This document shows positions 52,502 to 60,919 of a stretch of 64,000 bases of DNA, piece by piece. A program made the position numbers and the translations under genes. Within the stretch, counting starts at the first letter, position 1. Every line of letters begins with the position of its first letter. The stretch comes from Mageeibacillus sp. UBA4314 (GTDB lineage Bacteria > Bacillota > Clostridia > Saccharofermentanales > Saccharofermentanaceae): contig DGUI01000048.1 of the NCBI GenBank assembly GCA_002394605.1, positions 1 through 64,000 of the forward strand. The letters are read 5' to 3'. The notes beneath the pieces were generated by a model. It was not told the origin of the DNA and searched no databases. It was given only the letters and a program-made list of their open reading frames with translations.

Positions 52502-52996
52502 ATGATACGTTCATACGGTCCGGATGACATTCGGGATATGATGGATATCTGGAATGAAGTAGTCATGGAAGGCAATGCTTTTCCGCAGGAAGAACCGCTC
52601 ACTGAGATTACCGCGAGGGAGTTTTTCGATTCCCAGACATATTGCGGAGTTGCAGATACCGGAGATGGGATCAAGGGGCTTTATATACTCCATCCGAACA
52701 ATGTCGGAAGGTGCGGTCACATAGCTAATGCGAGCTATGCCGTGAGGAGCAGTTCAAGGGGTCTTCACATCGGTGAGGCGCTTGTCAGGGACTGCCTCGA
52801 TAAGGCCGCAGAACACGGTTTTGGGATACTCCAGTTCAATGCTGTAGTTGAAGACAACATCCACGCACGGCATCTGTACGAGAGGCTCGGATTCATAAGT
52901 CTCGGCACGATAAGGAACGGCTTCAGGATGCCGGATGGCACATATAAGAACATCTGCCCGTATTACCGGTCAACAAGGGAGGATAATGATGGCTGA
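52502..52996 (+). CDS. GNAT-family N-acetyltransferase
   Basis: 164-residue transferase resembling phosphinothricin-type acetyltransferases; substrate unknown. Acetyl-CoA loop: SRGLHIGEALVRDCLDKA (about 83-100), then EDNIHARHLYERLGF. GGAGG precedes the ATG by 7 bases, 12 bases after the TetR stop. Overlaps the NUDIX gene by 8 bases. Confidence 0.9.
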   Translation: MIRSYGPDDIRDMMDIWNEVVMEGNAFPQEEPLTEITAREFFDSQTYCGVADTGDGIKGLYILHPNNVGRCGHIANASYAVRSSSRGLHIGEALVRDCLDKAAEHGFGILQFNAVVEDNIHARHLYERLGFISLGTIRNGFRMPDGTYKNICPYYRSTREDNDG

Positions 52997-53603
52997 CATT
53001 AACAGGATCACAAAGCTTACAGATGAGAAATACGTCAATCTCTACCAGGCTGACGGAGTCAATTCCAAGGGGTACGAATCACATTATCTCCTTGCTTCGA
53101 GGACTGACAATATCAAGGACCTCAAGATGTCGACGCATGTCGACAGACCTGATGCTGTCGCGGTATATGCTCTGTGCGAAGGCAAGATGGTCCTTGTAAG
53201 GCAGTACAGGTATCCGATCGACGGGTGGATCTACGAGCTTCCCGCAGGCCTTGTAGAGAAGGGTGAAGACTTCCATGATACTGCCATCAGGGAGATGAAG
53301 GAAGAGACCGGTCTTGACCTTGAAGTCATCAGGGTCGACAACATGATCGAGAAAGCATGCTACACATCCGTTGGAATGACGGATGAAGCTACGGCTACGG
53401 TATATGGTTATGCTACCGGGGAAGTAACCGACCAGTATGAGGAACTCTGCGAAGAGATAGAGGTTGTCCTTGCTGACAAGGAAGAGTGCAGGAGGATCCT
53501 GAGGGAGGAGAAGGTTGCCGTTATCTGCCAGTATCAGATGATGCATTTTATCAGCGATAAGGAACCATTTGCTTTCCTTGAGGAATTCAAGCTGAAGGAC
53601 TGA
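52989..53603 (+). CDS. NUDIX hydrolase (ADP-ribose pyrophosphatase type)
   Basis: 204-residue enzyme that cleaves nucleoside diphosphate derivatives, probably ADP-ribose. ATG 52989 is 6 bases after GGGAGG; the ATG at 52986 is in frame and also possible. The NUDIX box reads GLVEKGEDFHDTAIREMKEE followed by TGL, intact. VRQYRYPIDGWIYELPAG is typical for the ADPRase subgroup. Its stop codon abuts that of the convergent XRE gene. Confidence 0.93.
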   Translation: MADINRITKLTDEKYVNLYQADGVNSKGYESHYLLASRTDNIKDLKMSTHVDRPDAVAVYALCEGKMVLVRQYRYPIDGWIYELPAGLVEKGEDFHDTAIREMKEETGLDLEVIRVDNMIEKACYTSVGMTDEATATVYGYATGEVTDQYEELCEEIEVVLADKEECRRILREEKVAVICQYQMMHFISDKEPFAFLEEFKLKD

Positions 53604-53936
53604 TCACCGGTCTGCCGATGATAAGGACCGTCTGGCGATCATGCCCGTTACCCTGTAAAGGAATGAGCGTTCACTGTCGCTTAACCTGCGTATGCTGTCG
53701 ATGAACTCCAGTTCCTCCGGGCTTACCTGTATGTGCATATCAGGACAATCATGACAGATCAGATAATCCACCGGAACGAGGAACAGGTCAGCCATCTTCT
53801 TGAGCATGTAAATATCGGGTTCGACCGTCAGCTTCTCATATTGATGGATCGACTGTTGTGAGAGTCCTAAGATATCACCGAGTTTCTGCTGCGTCATATT
53901 GTGAGATCTGCGCAATTCTTCCAATCTGGATACCAT
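53604..53936 (-). CDS. XRE-family helix-turn-helix regulator
   Basis: 110-residue DNA-binding protein. ATG 53936 lies 7 bases after GGAGAGG; the in-frame ATG 53978 lacks a site. HTH: SRLEELRRSHNMTQQKLGDI, LGLSQQSIHQYEKLTVEPD; the C-terminal part (VSPEELEFIDSIRRLS) is helical. Upstream, GTGT/ACAC arms at 53966-53980 could be an operator. Confidence 0.9.
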   Translation of the reverse strand: MVSRLEELRRSHNMTQQKLGDILGLSQQSIHQYEKLTVEPDIYMLKKMADLFLVPVDYLICHDCPDMHIQVSPEELEFIDSIRRLSDSERSFLYRVTGMIARRSLSSADR

Positions 53937-54096
53937 CAATGACCTCTCCTTGTACCGATCTTTTTGTGTAAAACCCACACTTTAAAAATATTTTTGATTT
54001 TTGCACGGGGATTTTAAATATCAATGTGATTACAAATATCTTGGAATAATTGCAGGAGTCTTTCCCCGATGCGTGCCGAACCCTCGAAATGTCAAT

Positions 54097-54123
54097 AAAA
54101 AAAGGCCTTTCAAAGCCTTTTTT
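54097..54123. terminator. Bidirectional terminator between divergent XRE and CarD genes
   Basis: AAAAAAAGGC (54097-54106) and GCCTTTTTT (54115-54123) form a stem with A- and T-runs on both strands. Because both neighbours read away from it, it may end an unseen short RNA (53990-54124 on the plus strand has a possible long-range GCACGGGGA/TCCCCG pairing) or attenuate the XRE leader. Confidence 0.7.
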
Positions 54124-54228
54124 GTAAAAAATGTCCATAGGATCATTGATGTCTGCCGTGCTAGAATGTAAATGATAAGTTTATACCATTGACAAAATAA
54201 TGCAATACCTTTTTGCGAGGACATGATG

Positions 54229-54750
54229 ATGGGATTTGCTATTGGTGATGCCATTGTATATGGCGGCAGCGGAGTTTGTGAGATCGAAGACATCAGGGAC
54301 ATCAGCTTCTATCGTGAGCGTCCCCAGAAGTACTATGTGCTGAAGCCTATGTTTGCCACGCAGGCATCAGTAGTCTATGTTCCATTTGCGAATCAGGAAC
54401 AGGTATCCAAGATCCATCCCGTGATCTCGAAGGAAGAGGCCATGGCGATAATCAGCAAGATCCCGATCAAGGGTGCCAAGTGGATCGAGGACAGGAATGA
54501 GCGCAAGGAAGCGTTCAACAACATCGTTAATACGGGAAGCCGCGAGGAGATAGTCAGTATGATATCCCTGATCGAGAGCCACCGGAGCAAGCTTGCCGGG
54601 GAAGGCAAGAAACTCAACGCACAGGATGAGCGTATCCTGAGTGAGGCTCTAAGGCGCATCAATTCCGAGTTTGCCGTGGCACTTGGTATGGATCCGGATG
54701 CCGTGGACAGTTACATAAGGAATGGTAAGCGCAAGGCTGCCGGGAAGTGA
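54229..54750 (+). CDS. CarD-family RNA polymerase-binding regulator
   Basis: 173-residue protein of the CarD/CdnL group, whose N-terminal TRCF-like domain binds the RNA polymerase beta subunit and stabilises open promoters. FAIGDAIVYGGSGVCEIEDI (3-22) and YYVLKPMFATQASVVYVP mark that domain; the helical C-terminal domain binds DNA. Three ATGs stand in a row (54223, 54226, 54229); 54229 gives the best distance (8) from GCGAGG and the usual family start. A strong terminator follows. Confidence 0.9.
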   Translation: MGFAIGDAIVYGGSGVCEIEDIRDISFYRERPQKYYVLKPMFATQASVVYVPFANQEQVSKIHPVISKEEAMAIISKIPIKGAKWIEDRNERKEAFNNIVNTGSREEIVSMISLIESHRSKLAGEGKKLNAQDERILSEALRRINSEFAVALGMDPDAVDSYIRNGKRKAAGK

Positions 54751-54772
54751 TCAGGATCAAGTATGACAGCGG

Positions 54773-54798
54773 AGCCGCCTCGGATGAGGCGGCTTTTT
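54773..54798 (+). terminator. Intrinsic terminator of the CarD gene
   Basis: AGCCGCCTC (54773-54781), loop GGAT, GAGGCGGCT (54786-54794), then TTTTT: a perfect 9-bp stem. Confidence 0.95.
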
Positions 54799-54823
54799 AG
54801 TGTCCCTGGCGGCTTGGTTTATC

Positions 54824-54901
54824 TACTCATAGCAAAACCGACGTTTACTCCAATCTGAGATTGGAGTAAATCGCAATAATGATTGGAGTGAGTTGATATC
54901 G
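54824..54901. repeat. 78-bp interspersed hairpin repeat, copy 2
   Basis: Second copy of the element at 45908-45985. The arms TTTACTCCAAT (54844-54854)/ATTGGAGTAAA (54860-54870) are identical to copy 1 while the loop (CTGAG versus TTTTG) differs, so the stem is the conserved part. It stands just after the CarD terminator. Confidence 0.85.
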
Positions 54902-54940
54902 AACGTGTCCCCACTGTCCCACGGGTCGATAACACACTTC

Positions 54941-55043
54941 ATTCGCTCCACGATAGCGAAGGATACCTTTGCGAGCGCACTTCCGCAGAAATTGTGCCGA
55001 GCACAATTTTGTGGACTGGAGCGAGCAAAGCGTATCCGAAGCT
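54941..55043. other. Highly self-complementary non-coding region before glf
   Basis: Several arms can pair: CGCTCCA (54944-54950) with TGGAGCG (55017-55023); GGATAC-CTTTGC (54961-54972) with GCAAAG-C-GTATCC (55025-55037); and AAATTGTGC (54989-54997) with GCACAATTT (55001-55009) around CGA. Some pairings exclude each other or cross. It resembles a structured RNA or the remnant of a small mobile element. An open frame passes through it into glf but lacks a ribosome site. Confidence 0.6.
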
Positions 55044-55048
55044 GCTAT

Positions 55049-55077
55049 TTGCTTATCTTGTATTCAAGTATTATAAT
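55049..55077 (+). promoter_or_regulatory. Promoter of the UDP-galactopyranose mutase gene
   Basis: TTGCTT (55049-55054), 17-base spacer, TATAAT (55072-55077); GGAGG follows at 55113. Confidence 0.5.
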
Positions 55078-55123
55078 ATATGCTTGTTTTAATATCGCAT
55101 ACTATGCTCGATCGGAGGTTGGA

Positions 55124-56236
55124 ATGAGCAAATACGATTTTCTTATTGTTGGCGCAGGACTCTATGGAGTTGCTTTCGCGAGGCTGGCTGCTGATGACGG
55201 CAAGAAGTGCCTGGTGATCGACAGACGTGATAATATCGCCGGTAATGTCTACACTGAAGAGGTTCACGGCATCAATGTGCATAAGTACGGAGCACATATC
55301 TTCCATACTGATAATGACGATGTCTGGGCTTTCGCGCAGAGATTCGCGGAATTCAACAGGTATACGAATACGGTAATCGCCAACTACAACGGTGAGATCT
55401 ATTCTCTCCCGTTCAACATGTACACATTCAACAAGATGTGGGGTGTCATAACACCCGAGGAAGCGAAGAAGAAGCTCGACGAGCAGAGAGCTGAGTGCAG
55501 GACGGATGATCCCCGGAATCTTGAGGAACAGGCAATGTCCCTCATCGGCAGGGACATATACATGAAGCTCGTCAAGGGATATACGGAGAAGCAGTGGGGA
55601 AGACCTGCAACGGAGCTTCCCGGATTCATCATCAAGAGACTCCCCGTAAGGCTTACATACAACAACAATTACTTCAACGACAAGTACCAGGGTATCCCTA
55701 TAGGCGGCTACACGAAGTGGATCGCCAACATGCTCGAAGGCATCGAGGTCAGGACGGGAGTCGATTATCTTGAGCACAGGGGCGAGTATGAGGGCATCGC
55801 AGACATGATCGTCTATACCGGCATGATCGACGAGTACTACGGATATAAGCTCGGCAATCTTGAGTACAGGAGCCTCAGGTTCGAGACGGAGTACATTTCA
55901 GGTACGGAAGATTACCAGGGCAATGCAGTAGTTAACTACACTGATGCCAAGACTCCATACACAAGGATCATCGAGCATAAGCACTTTGAGTTCGGCAAGG
56001 GTGAGGGAACGGTCGTAACGAGGGAATACCCTGCTGACTGGAAGATCGGTGACGAACCTTATTACCCCCTCAATAACGACAGGAACAATGCTCTTTATGA
56101 AGAATACCGTAAGCTTGCTGCAAGCGAGGGCGTCTTCTTCGGAGGAAGACTCGGCAAGTACAAGTATTACGACATGGATGACACGATAGCTTCCGCTATG
56201 GAGGATTACGCTATAATCCTTGGCGGCAAAAAATAA
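55124..56236 (+). CDS. glf: UDP-galactopyranose mutase
   Basis: FAD enzyme of 370 residues that converts UDP-galactopyranose to UDP-galactofuranose for wall or capsule polysaccharide. ATG 55124 is 6 bases after GGAGGTT. FAD-binding GAGLYG (9-14) with ADDGKKCLVIDRRDNIAGN; YGAHIFHTD and FNRYTNTV, LPFNMYTFNKMWG, and the flavin/substrate segment YTEKQWGRPATELP are family hallmarks; GGRLGKYKYYDMD closes the FAD site. The reading frame is open for 77 codons upstream, but that part is the structured intergenic region. Confidence 0.96.
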   Translation: MSKYDFLIVGAGLYGVAFARLAADDGKKCLVIDRRDNIAGNVYTEEVHGINVHKYGAHIFHTDNDDVWAFAQRFAEFNRYTNTVIANYNGEIYSLPFNMYTFNKMWGVITPEEAKKKLDEQRAECRTDDPRNLEEQAMSLIGRDIYMKLVKGYTEKQWGRPATELPGFIIKRLPVRLTYNNNYFNDKYQGIPIGGYTKWIANMLEGIEVRTGVDYLEHRGEYEGIADMIVYTGMIDEYYGYKLGNLEYRSLRFETEYISGTEDYQGNAVVNYTDAKTPYTRIIEHKHFEFGKGEGTVVTREYPADWKIGDEPYYPLNNDRNNALYEEYRKLAASEGVFFGGRLGKYKYYDMDDTIASAMEDYAIILGGKK

Positions 56237-56251
56237 TGGAGAACAACAAAG

Positions 56252-57730
56252 ATGAAAAGAACTAAGCGAATCACAACACTTATCCTGGCTGCAGGAATGA
56301 CCATTGCCTCCTTCACTGGAGTCATTATGGCAGACGAGACGACTGCGGAGACTACCCCTGCCCTTATCGCGACGGAGAGCACGGGTGAGACGGCTTCGGA
56401 AACGCAGGCAACTCAGGCAACACAGGCAACTCAGCAGACGTCTGAGACGACCGCGATCGATCTGTCGGGATATACTTTCGATAAGATCTACGGATCGCAG
56501 CTTCCCGCATACATTAACCATCAGTACAAGTTCCAGGGCAAGGATATTCCCATGGCTGAGTCGAACTTCTATCTGATCAATGCTTTCGTGGAGCTGTCAC
56601 AGTACTATGCAGGTTACTACGGAACATCAGAGGGGTTTGTGGATCTGTCAGCGGCATATCTCGAACCCTCCAAGTATGCGACATTCGGAGACTTTCTCGT
56701 AGCATACTCTGAGAGGACACTGGAGAGCAGCTGCATCATCTGCTCAAGGGCGGAAGCTGAAGGAGTGACGCTCTCGGCAGAGACCCAGGCAAACATCGAC
56801 AAGATGATCTCCGGCCTTAAGGATACTGCAACTAAGTCCAAGGTCTCACTTGACCAGTACCTCAAGCTCTACTACGGTGATACATGCGATGAGGCTTCAT
56901 TCAGGGCAGTTCTCGCCAATTACTACATGGCGGACCTCTACACATCAAAGTATTGTGAGACCCACGTTACTGATGATATCAAGATGGTTCCCTATATCCG
57001 TTATGCCCTCTTCGAAGCTGACCAGTCAGCTGATGAGGCAACAAAGACCTCAGCAGAGAAACTTGCCAAAGACATAATCACACAGGCAGCCGGCAATATC
57101 GAGACTTTCAAGACTGTTGCCGACAAGAGTGCCAGCGACGGACACTGCAAGGAGTCCAGCGACATTGCCGTAAGCAAGGGCAAGACCGTTGCAGCGTTTG
57201 AGAACTGGGCATATGATGCAGCACGCAAGGATAACGACATGGATGTCATCTATGCTCCTGAATACGGTTACTTTGCAGTAGCTTACATCGGCAAGACCGA
57301 AATGGATCAGGCATCACTTGAGAACGTCCTCGTTACACAGCTCTCAAATGAGATCAATGAAGAGATCGAGAGCGGCAAGTACCAGTTCGGTACAGACCAG
57401 GCTTATGAGCCTGCAAAGCCCGTTCCCACATCAGAGGGCACAGGTTATGACAAGGAGGGAACATCACCCTTCGATCCCCCTGAACAGCAGCAGGTGGAAC
57501 AGAAGTCAACGGTAAAGACGATCATCATCATCATCTGTGCGATCGTCGGCGGTGTGGCTCTCATCGCTGTCATCATCATCCTTACTGTCTACCTCATCAG
57601 GAAGATCAATGCTCCCAAGGCAAAGAAGGCCGGAAAGATGATCAGTGACGGAGATGATGATATCTCACTGGATGACGATCATGACGATCATGACGCTCTT
57701 GACAGTGACGAAGACAAGACTGAGGAGTGA
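56252..57730 (+). CDS. Exported SurA/PrsA-like foldase with C-terminal membrane anchor
   Basis: 492-residue exported protein, probably a chaperone or peptidyl-prolyl isomerase-like foldase outside the membrane. Signal peptide (1-26, VIMADE), a Thr/Gln/Ala linker with ATQ repeats (about 45-70), a helical SurA-N-like domain (about 85-235), a degenerate parvulin-like region (about 250-375, ASDGHCKESSDIAVSKGKTV), a Pro linker, one membrane helix (about 428-452) and a very acidic His/Asp cytoplasmic tail. The usual parvulin motifs are not clear, so activity is uncertain. Four bases before gatC. Confidence 0.75.
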   Translation: MKRTKRITTLILAAGMTIASFTGVIMADETTAETTPALIATESTGETASETQATQATQATQQTSETTAIDLSGYTFDKIYGSQLPAYINHQYKFQGKDIPMAESNFYLINAFVELSQYYAGYYGTSEGFVDLSAAYLEPSKYATFGDFLVAYSERTLESSCIICSRAEAEGVTLSAETQANIDKMISGLKDTATKSKVSLDQYLKLYYGDTCDEASFRAVLANYYMADLYTSKYCETHVTDDIKMVPYIRYALFEADQSADEATKTSAEKLAKDIITQAAGNIETFKTVADKSASDGHCKESSDIAVSKGKTVAAFENWAYDAARKDNDMDVIYAPEYGYFAVAYIGKTEMDQASLENVLVTQLSNEINEEIESGKYQFGTDQAYEPAKPVPTSEGTGYDKEGTSPFDPPEQQQVEQKSTVKTIIIIICAIVGGVALIAVIIILTVYLIRKINAPKAKKAGKMISDGDDDISLDDDHDDHDALDSDEDKTEE

Positions 57731-57733
57731 TCT

Positions 57734-58021
57734 ATGGAAATAACGCTTGATCTTATAGAGTATCTCGAGAAGCTCGGAAGGATAAAGCTGTCCCCCGAGG
57801 AGGAAGATAGAACGCTTAAGGAACTCGGAAGCATATTAGGTTACATCGACAAGCTCGGTGAACTCGATACGGCGGGAGTCGAACCCCTGAGCCACGCTTT
57901 CGGAAGGACCAATGTCGTCAGGGAAGACGTTGTCACAAATGACGATATGCAGGATCTGATCCTGTCCAATGCTGCAGAGACGAAGGACGGAGCGATACTC
58001 GTTCCGAAGACGGTGGAATGA
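57734..58021 (+). CDS. gatC: Aspartyl/glutamyl-tRNA amidotransferase subunit C
   Basis: 95-residue subunit that holds the GatA-GatB complex together; the enzyme converts Glu-tRNA(Gln) (and Asp-tRNA(Asn)) to the amide form. LIEYLEKLGRIKLSPEE (6-22) and LGYIDKLGELDTAGVEPLSH are typical. GGAG precedes the ATG; gatA follows one base later. Confidence 0.95.
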   Translation: MEITLDLIEYLEKLGRIKLSPEEEDRTLKELGSILGYIDKLGELDTAGVEPLSHAFGRTNVVREDVVTNDDMQDLILSNAAETKDGAILVPKTVE

Positions 58022-58022
58022 T

Positions 58023-59462
58023 ATGACCAGAGAAGAGATTTTAAGAGCTGATGCTTTGACACTCGGAAAGCTCATCAAGTCCGGCGATCTTACGTCCGAG
58101 CAGGTGACAGAGACATTTATCAGTGCGGTCAAGGCAGAAGATGGCAAGTACAATTCATACATCACGGTGTCTGAAGATGCCGTGAGCGAGGCACGTCAGA
58201 TCGATGATAAGATCATGGCGGGGGAACTGACAGGTCCTCTTGCAGGTGTTCCCGTCGCAGTTAAGGACAACATCTGCACAAAGGGGATGCTCACTTCATG
58301 TGCATCGAAGATGCTCAGCAATTTCATCCCGCCTTATGATGCCACTGTCGTTAAAAAGCTTAAGGCAGAGGGCATGGTCATCCTAGGCAAGACAAACATG
58401 GACGAGTTCGCCATGGGCTCAACGACAGAGACATCTTTTTACGGCCCCACGGTCAACCCGCGCGGTACCGGCAGGGTTCCCGGCGGTTCATCAGGCGGTT
58501 CCGCTGCATCCGTTGCAGCAGATCTTGCTCCCGTATCACTCGGTTCTGATACCGGCGGATCGATCAGGCAGCCTGCATCGTTCTGCGGCGTAACAGGTCT
58601 TAAGCCTACATACGGAACGGTATCCAGATATGGTCTCGTTGCATTTGCATCATCACTTGACCAGATCGGCCCTATAGGCAAGACCGCTCTGGACTGTGCT
58701 GAACTTTACAATGCCATCAGCGGTGTCGATGAGCGCGACCAGTCTTCAACCGTGTCTCAAAAGGTGGATACCAAAGCCGTCGCTTCATTTGACGTTTCCG
58801 GCAGGAAGATCGGTATCCCGGAGGAGTATTTCGGTGAGGGTATCGACGAGGATGTCAAGGCAAGAGTCATGGAGGCCGTGAAGTTCTACGAGGATCAGGG
58901 TGCTTCAGTTGAGAAGTTTAAGATGCCCATTATCGAGTACGCTATCCCGACTTACTATATCATCGCATGTGCCGAGGCCTGTTCCAACCTGTCCAGGTAT
59001 GACGGCGTCAAGTATGGCTTCAGGCCCGAAGGTGTCGATAATCTCATGGATCTGTACATCAGGTCCAGGAGTGAAGGATTCGGCATGGAGGTCAAGAGAA
59101 GGATAATGCTCGGCAATTTCGTGCTGTCATCCGGATATTATGATGCTTACTACAACAAGGCCCTCCAGGCGAAAGCGCTGATCAAGAAGGCTTTCGACGA
59201 GGCATTTGAGAAGTATGATGTCGTCATCGGACCCGTTGCTCCCACGACTGCCCTCAAGGCAGGAGAGAGCCTGTCAGATCCTCTCAAGATGTATCTTGGT
59301 GATATCTGCACGGTACTGATCAACATCATCGGTCTTCCCGCGATATCAGTTCCGTGCGGCAATGACAGGGACGGCATGCCTGTAGGAATGCAGATCATAG
59401 GCAAGCACTATGATGAGCAGACGATCCTCGGATTTGCAGCTAACTACCAGAGAGGAGTATGA
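58023..59462 (+). CDS. gatA: Glutamyl-tRNA(Gln) amidotransferase subunit A
   Basis: 479-residue amidase subunit that frees ammonia from glutamine. ATG 58023 starts 1 base after the gatC stop and matches the family start. Catalytic Ser-cisSer-Lys triad: K81 (VAVKDN), S156 (PGGSSGGS) and S180 (GSDTGGSIRQP). LGKTNMDEFAMGSTTE is a conserved signature. gatB follows after 4 bases. Confidence 0.97.
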   Translation: MTREEILRADALTLGKLIKSGDLTSEQVTETFISAVKAEDGKYNSYITVSEDAVSEARQIDDKIMAGELTGPLAGVPVAVKDNICTKGMLTSCASKMLSNFIPPYDATVVKKLKAEGMVILGKTNMDEFAMGSTTETSFYGPTVNPRGTGRVPGGSSGGSAASVAADLAPVSLGSDTGGSIRQPASFCGVTGLKPTYGTVSRYGLVAFASSLDQIGPIGKTALDCAELYNAISGVDERDQSSTVSQKVDTKAVASFDVSGRKIGIPEEYFGEGIDEDVKARVMEAVKFYEDQGASVEKFKMPIIEYAIPTYYIIACAEACSNLSRYDGVKYGFRPEGVDNLMDLYIRSRSEGFGMEVKRRIMLGNFVLSSGYYDAYYNKALQAKALIKKAFDEAFEKYDVVIGPVAPTTALKAGESLSDPLKMYLGDICTVLINIIGLPAISVPCGNDRDGMPVGMQIIGKHYDEQTILGFAANYQRGV

Positions 59463-59466
59463 GAAG

Positions 59467-60906
59467 ATGACAGATTATGAGATGGTAATAGGCCTTGAGG
59501 TTCACTGTGAATTATCAACGGCATCCAAGATCTTCTGCTCCTGCTCCACAAAGTTCGGAGGAGCTCCCAATACCCATGTCTGTGAAGTATGTTCCGGTAT
59601 GCCGGGCACTCTGCCTACCCTTAACAGACAGGTTGTGGAATATGCAGTCAAGGCCGGTCTGGCGCTGAATTGTGATATCACGAGGCGCAATAAATTCGAC
59701 CGTAAGAACTACTTCTATCCTGACCTTCCCAAGGCATATCAGATATCACAGCTGTACTATCCGATCTGCCGCAACGGTCACGTTGACATAAAGACTTCTG
59801 CGGGATCCAAGTCCATCGGCATCCATGAGATCCATATGGAGGAAGATGCCGGCAAGCTCGTTCACGATCCTCTCTCAGGCAAGACGATGGTTGACTTCAA
59901 CCGCTGCGGTGTGCCTCTTATCGAGATCGTATCTGAGCCTGATTTCAGGTCTGCAGAGGAAGTCATAGCATACCTGGAGAAGCTCAGGGATACCCTGCAG
60001 TACCTCGGAGTATCAGACTGCAAGATGCAGGAGGGCTCCATGAGAGCAGACGTAAACCTCTCAGTAAGACCGAGAGGCCAGGCTGAATTCGGCACGAGAA
60101 CGGAGATGAAGAATATCGCATCACTCAAGGCCATCGCGCGTGCGATCGAATACGAGTGTGAGCGTCAGATCGACGTCATAGAAGCGGGCGACAAGGTCGT
60201 TCAGGAGACGAGAAGATGGGACGACGAGAAAGAATACACATATGCAATGAGGTCCAAGGAGGATGCTCAGGATTATAAGTATTTCCCCGATCCCGACCTT
60301 ATGCCCATAGAGATCAGCGAAGAGTACATCAGGCAGATAAAGGAAGCACTTCCCGAACTTGCTGATGCCAAGAGAACAAGATATGTTGAAGAGCTCGGTC
60401 TCCCCGAATATGATGCGGAGATCATCACAGGATCCACTACTCTCGTTAAGATCTTCGAGACCACTTGTGATATCACCGGGGCACCCAAGGATGCTTCCAA
60501 CTGGGTAATGACAGATCTTCTGAAACTATGTAACGACAACCACATCACACCGGAAGAGGCGGATTTCAGATTTGAATCATTAGGTGAGATAATCAAGATG
60601 GTTAATGACGGCAAGATCAACCGTAAGACAGGTCGTGAAGTCTTCGCGAAAGTCTTCTCGGAGAATGTCGATCCCGCCAAGTATGTGGAGGACAACGGTC
60701 TGGCCCAGGTATCTGATCTCTCTGCCATAGAACCTGTCATCAGGGAAGTCCTTGCAAACAATGAGAAGGCCGTAAGCGAGTACCTTGCAGGTTCCGAGAA
60801 GAACTTCCAGTTCCTGGTAGGACAGTCAATGAGATCCCTTAAGGGCAAGGCTGATCCGCAGGCTGTCAGAACGACGCTCCAGAAACTTCTTGATGAGATG
60901 AGGTAA
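59467..60906 (+). CDS. gatB: Glutamyl-tRNA(Gln) amidotransferase subunit B
   Basis: 479-residue subunit that activates the tRNA-bound acid with ATP. ATG 59467 follows AGAGGAG closely. MVIGLEVHCEL (6-16), CSCSTKFGGAPNTHVCEVC (the zinc cysteines), GMPGTLPTLN, RKNYFYPDLPK and EGSMRADVNLSVRP are all conserved; the YqeY-like tail domain (NRKTGREVFAKV, about 390 on) is complete. Confidence 0.97.
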   Translation: MTDYEMVIGLEVHCELSTASKIFCSCSTKFGGAPNTHVCEVCSGMPGTLPTLNRQVVEYAVKAGLALNCDITRRNKFDRKNYFYPDLPKAYQISQLYYPICRNGHVDIKTSAGSKSIGIHEIHMEEDAGKLVHDPLSGKTMVDFNRCGVPLIEIVSEPDFRSAEEVIAYLEKLRDTLQYLGVSDCKMQEGSMRADVNLSVRPRGQAEFGTRTEMKNIASLKAIARAIEYECERQIDVIEAGDKVVQETRRWDDEKEYTYAMRSKEDAQDYKYFPDPDLMPIEISEEYIRQIKEALPELADAKRTRYVEELGLPEYDAEIITGSTTLVKIFETTCDITGAPKDASNWVMTDLLKLCNDNHITPEEADFRFESLGEIIKMVNDGKINRKTGREVFAKVFSENVDPAKYVEDNGLAQVSDLSAIEPVIREVLANNEKAVSEYLAGSEKNFQFLVGQSMRSLKGKADPQAVRTTLQKLLDEMR

Positions 60907-60919
60907 CAGCACAAGAATC

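Noticed and set aside
54893..55123. N-terminal extension of UDP-galactopyranose mutase (77 codons in frame)
   Set aside because: It runs through a repeat and a self-complementary region, lacks a ribosome site, and the family starts at the MSKYDF segment behind GGAGG.
60273..60914. 213-codon minus-strand ORF
   Set aside because: Opposite strand shadow of gatB with Ser-rich, low-complexity composition.
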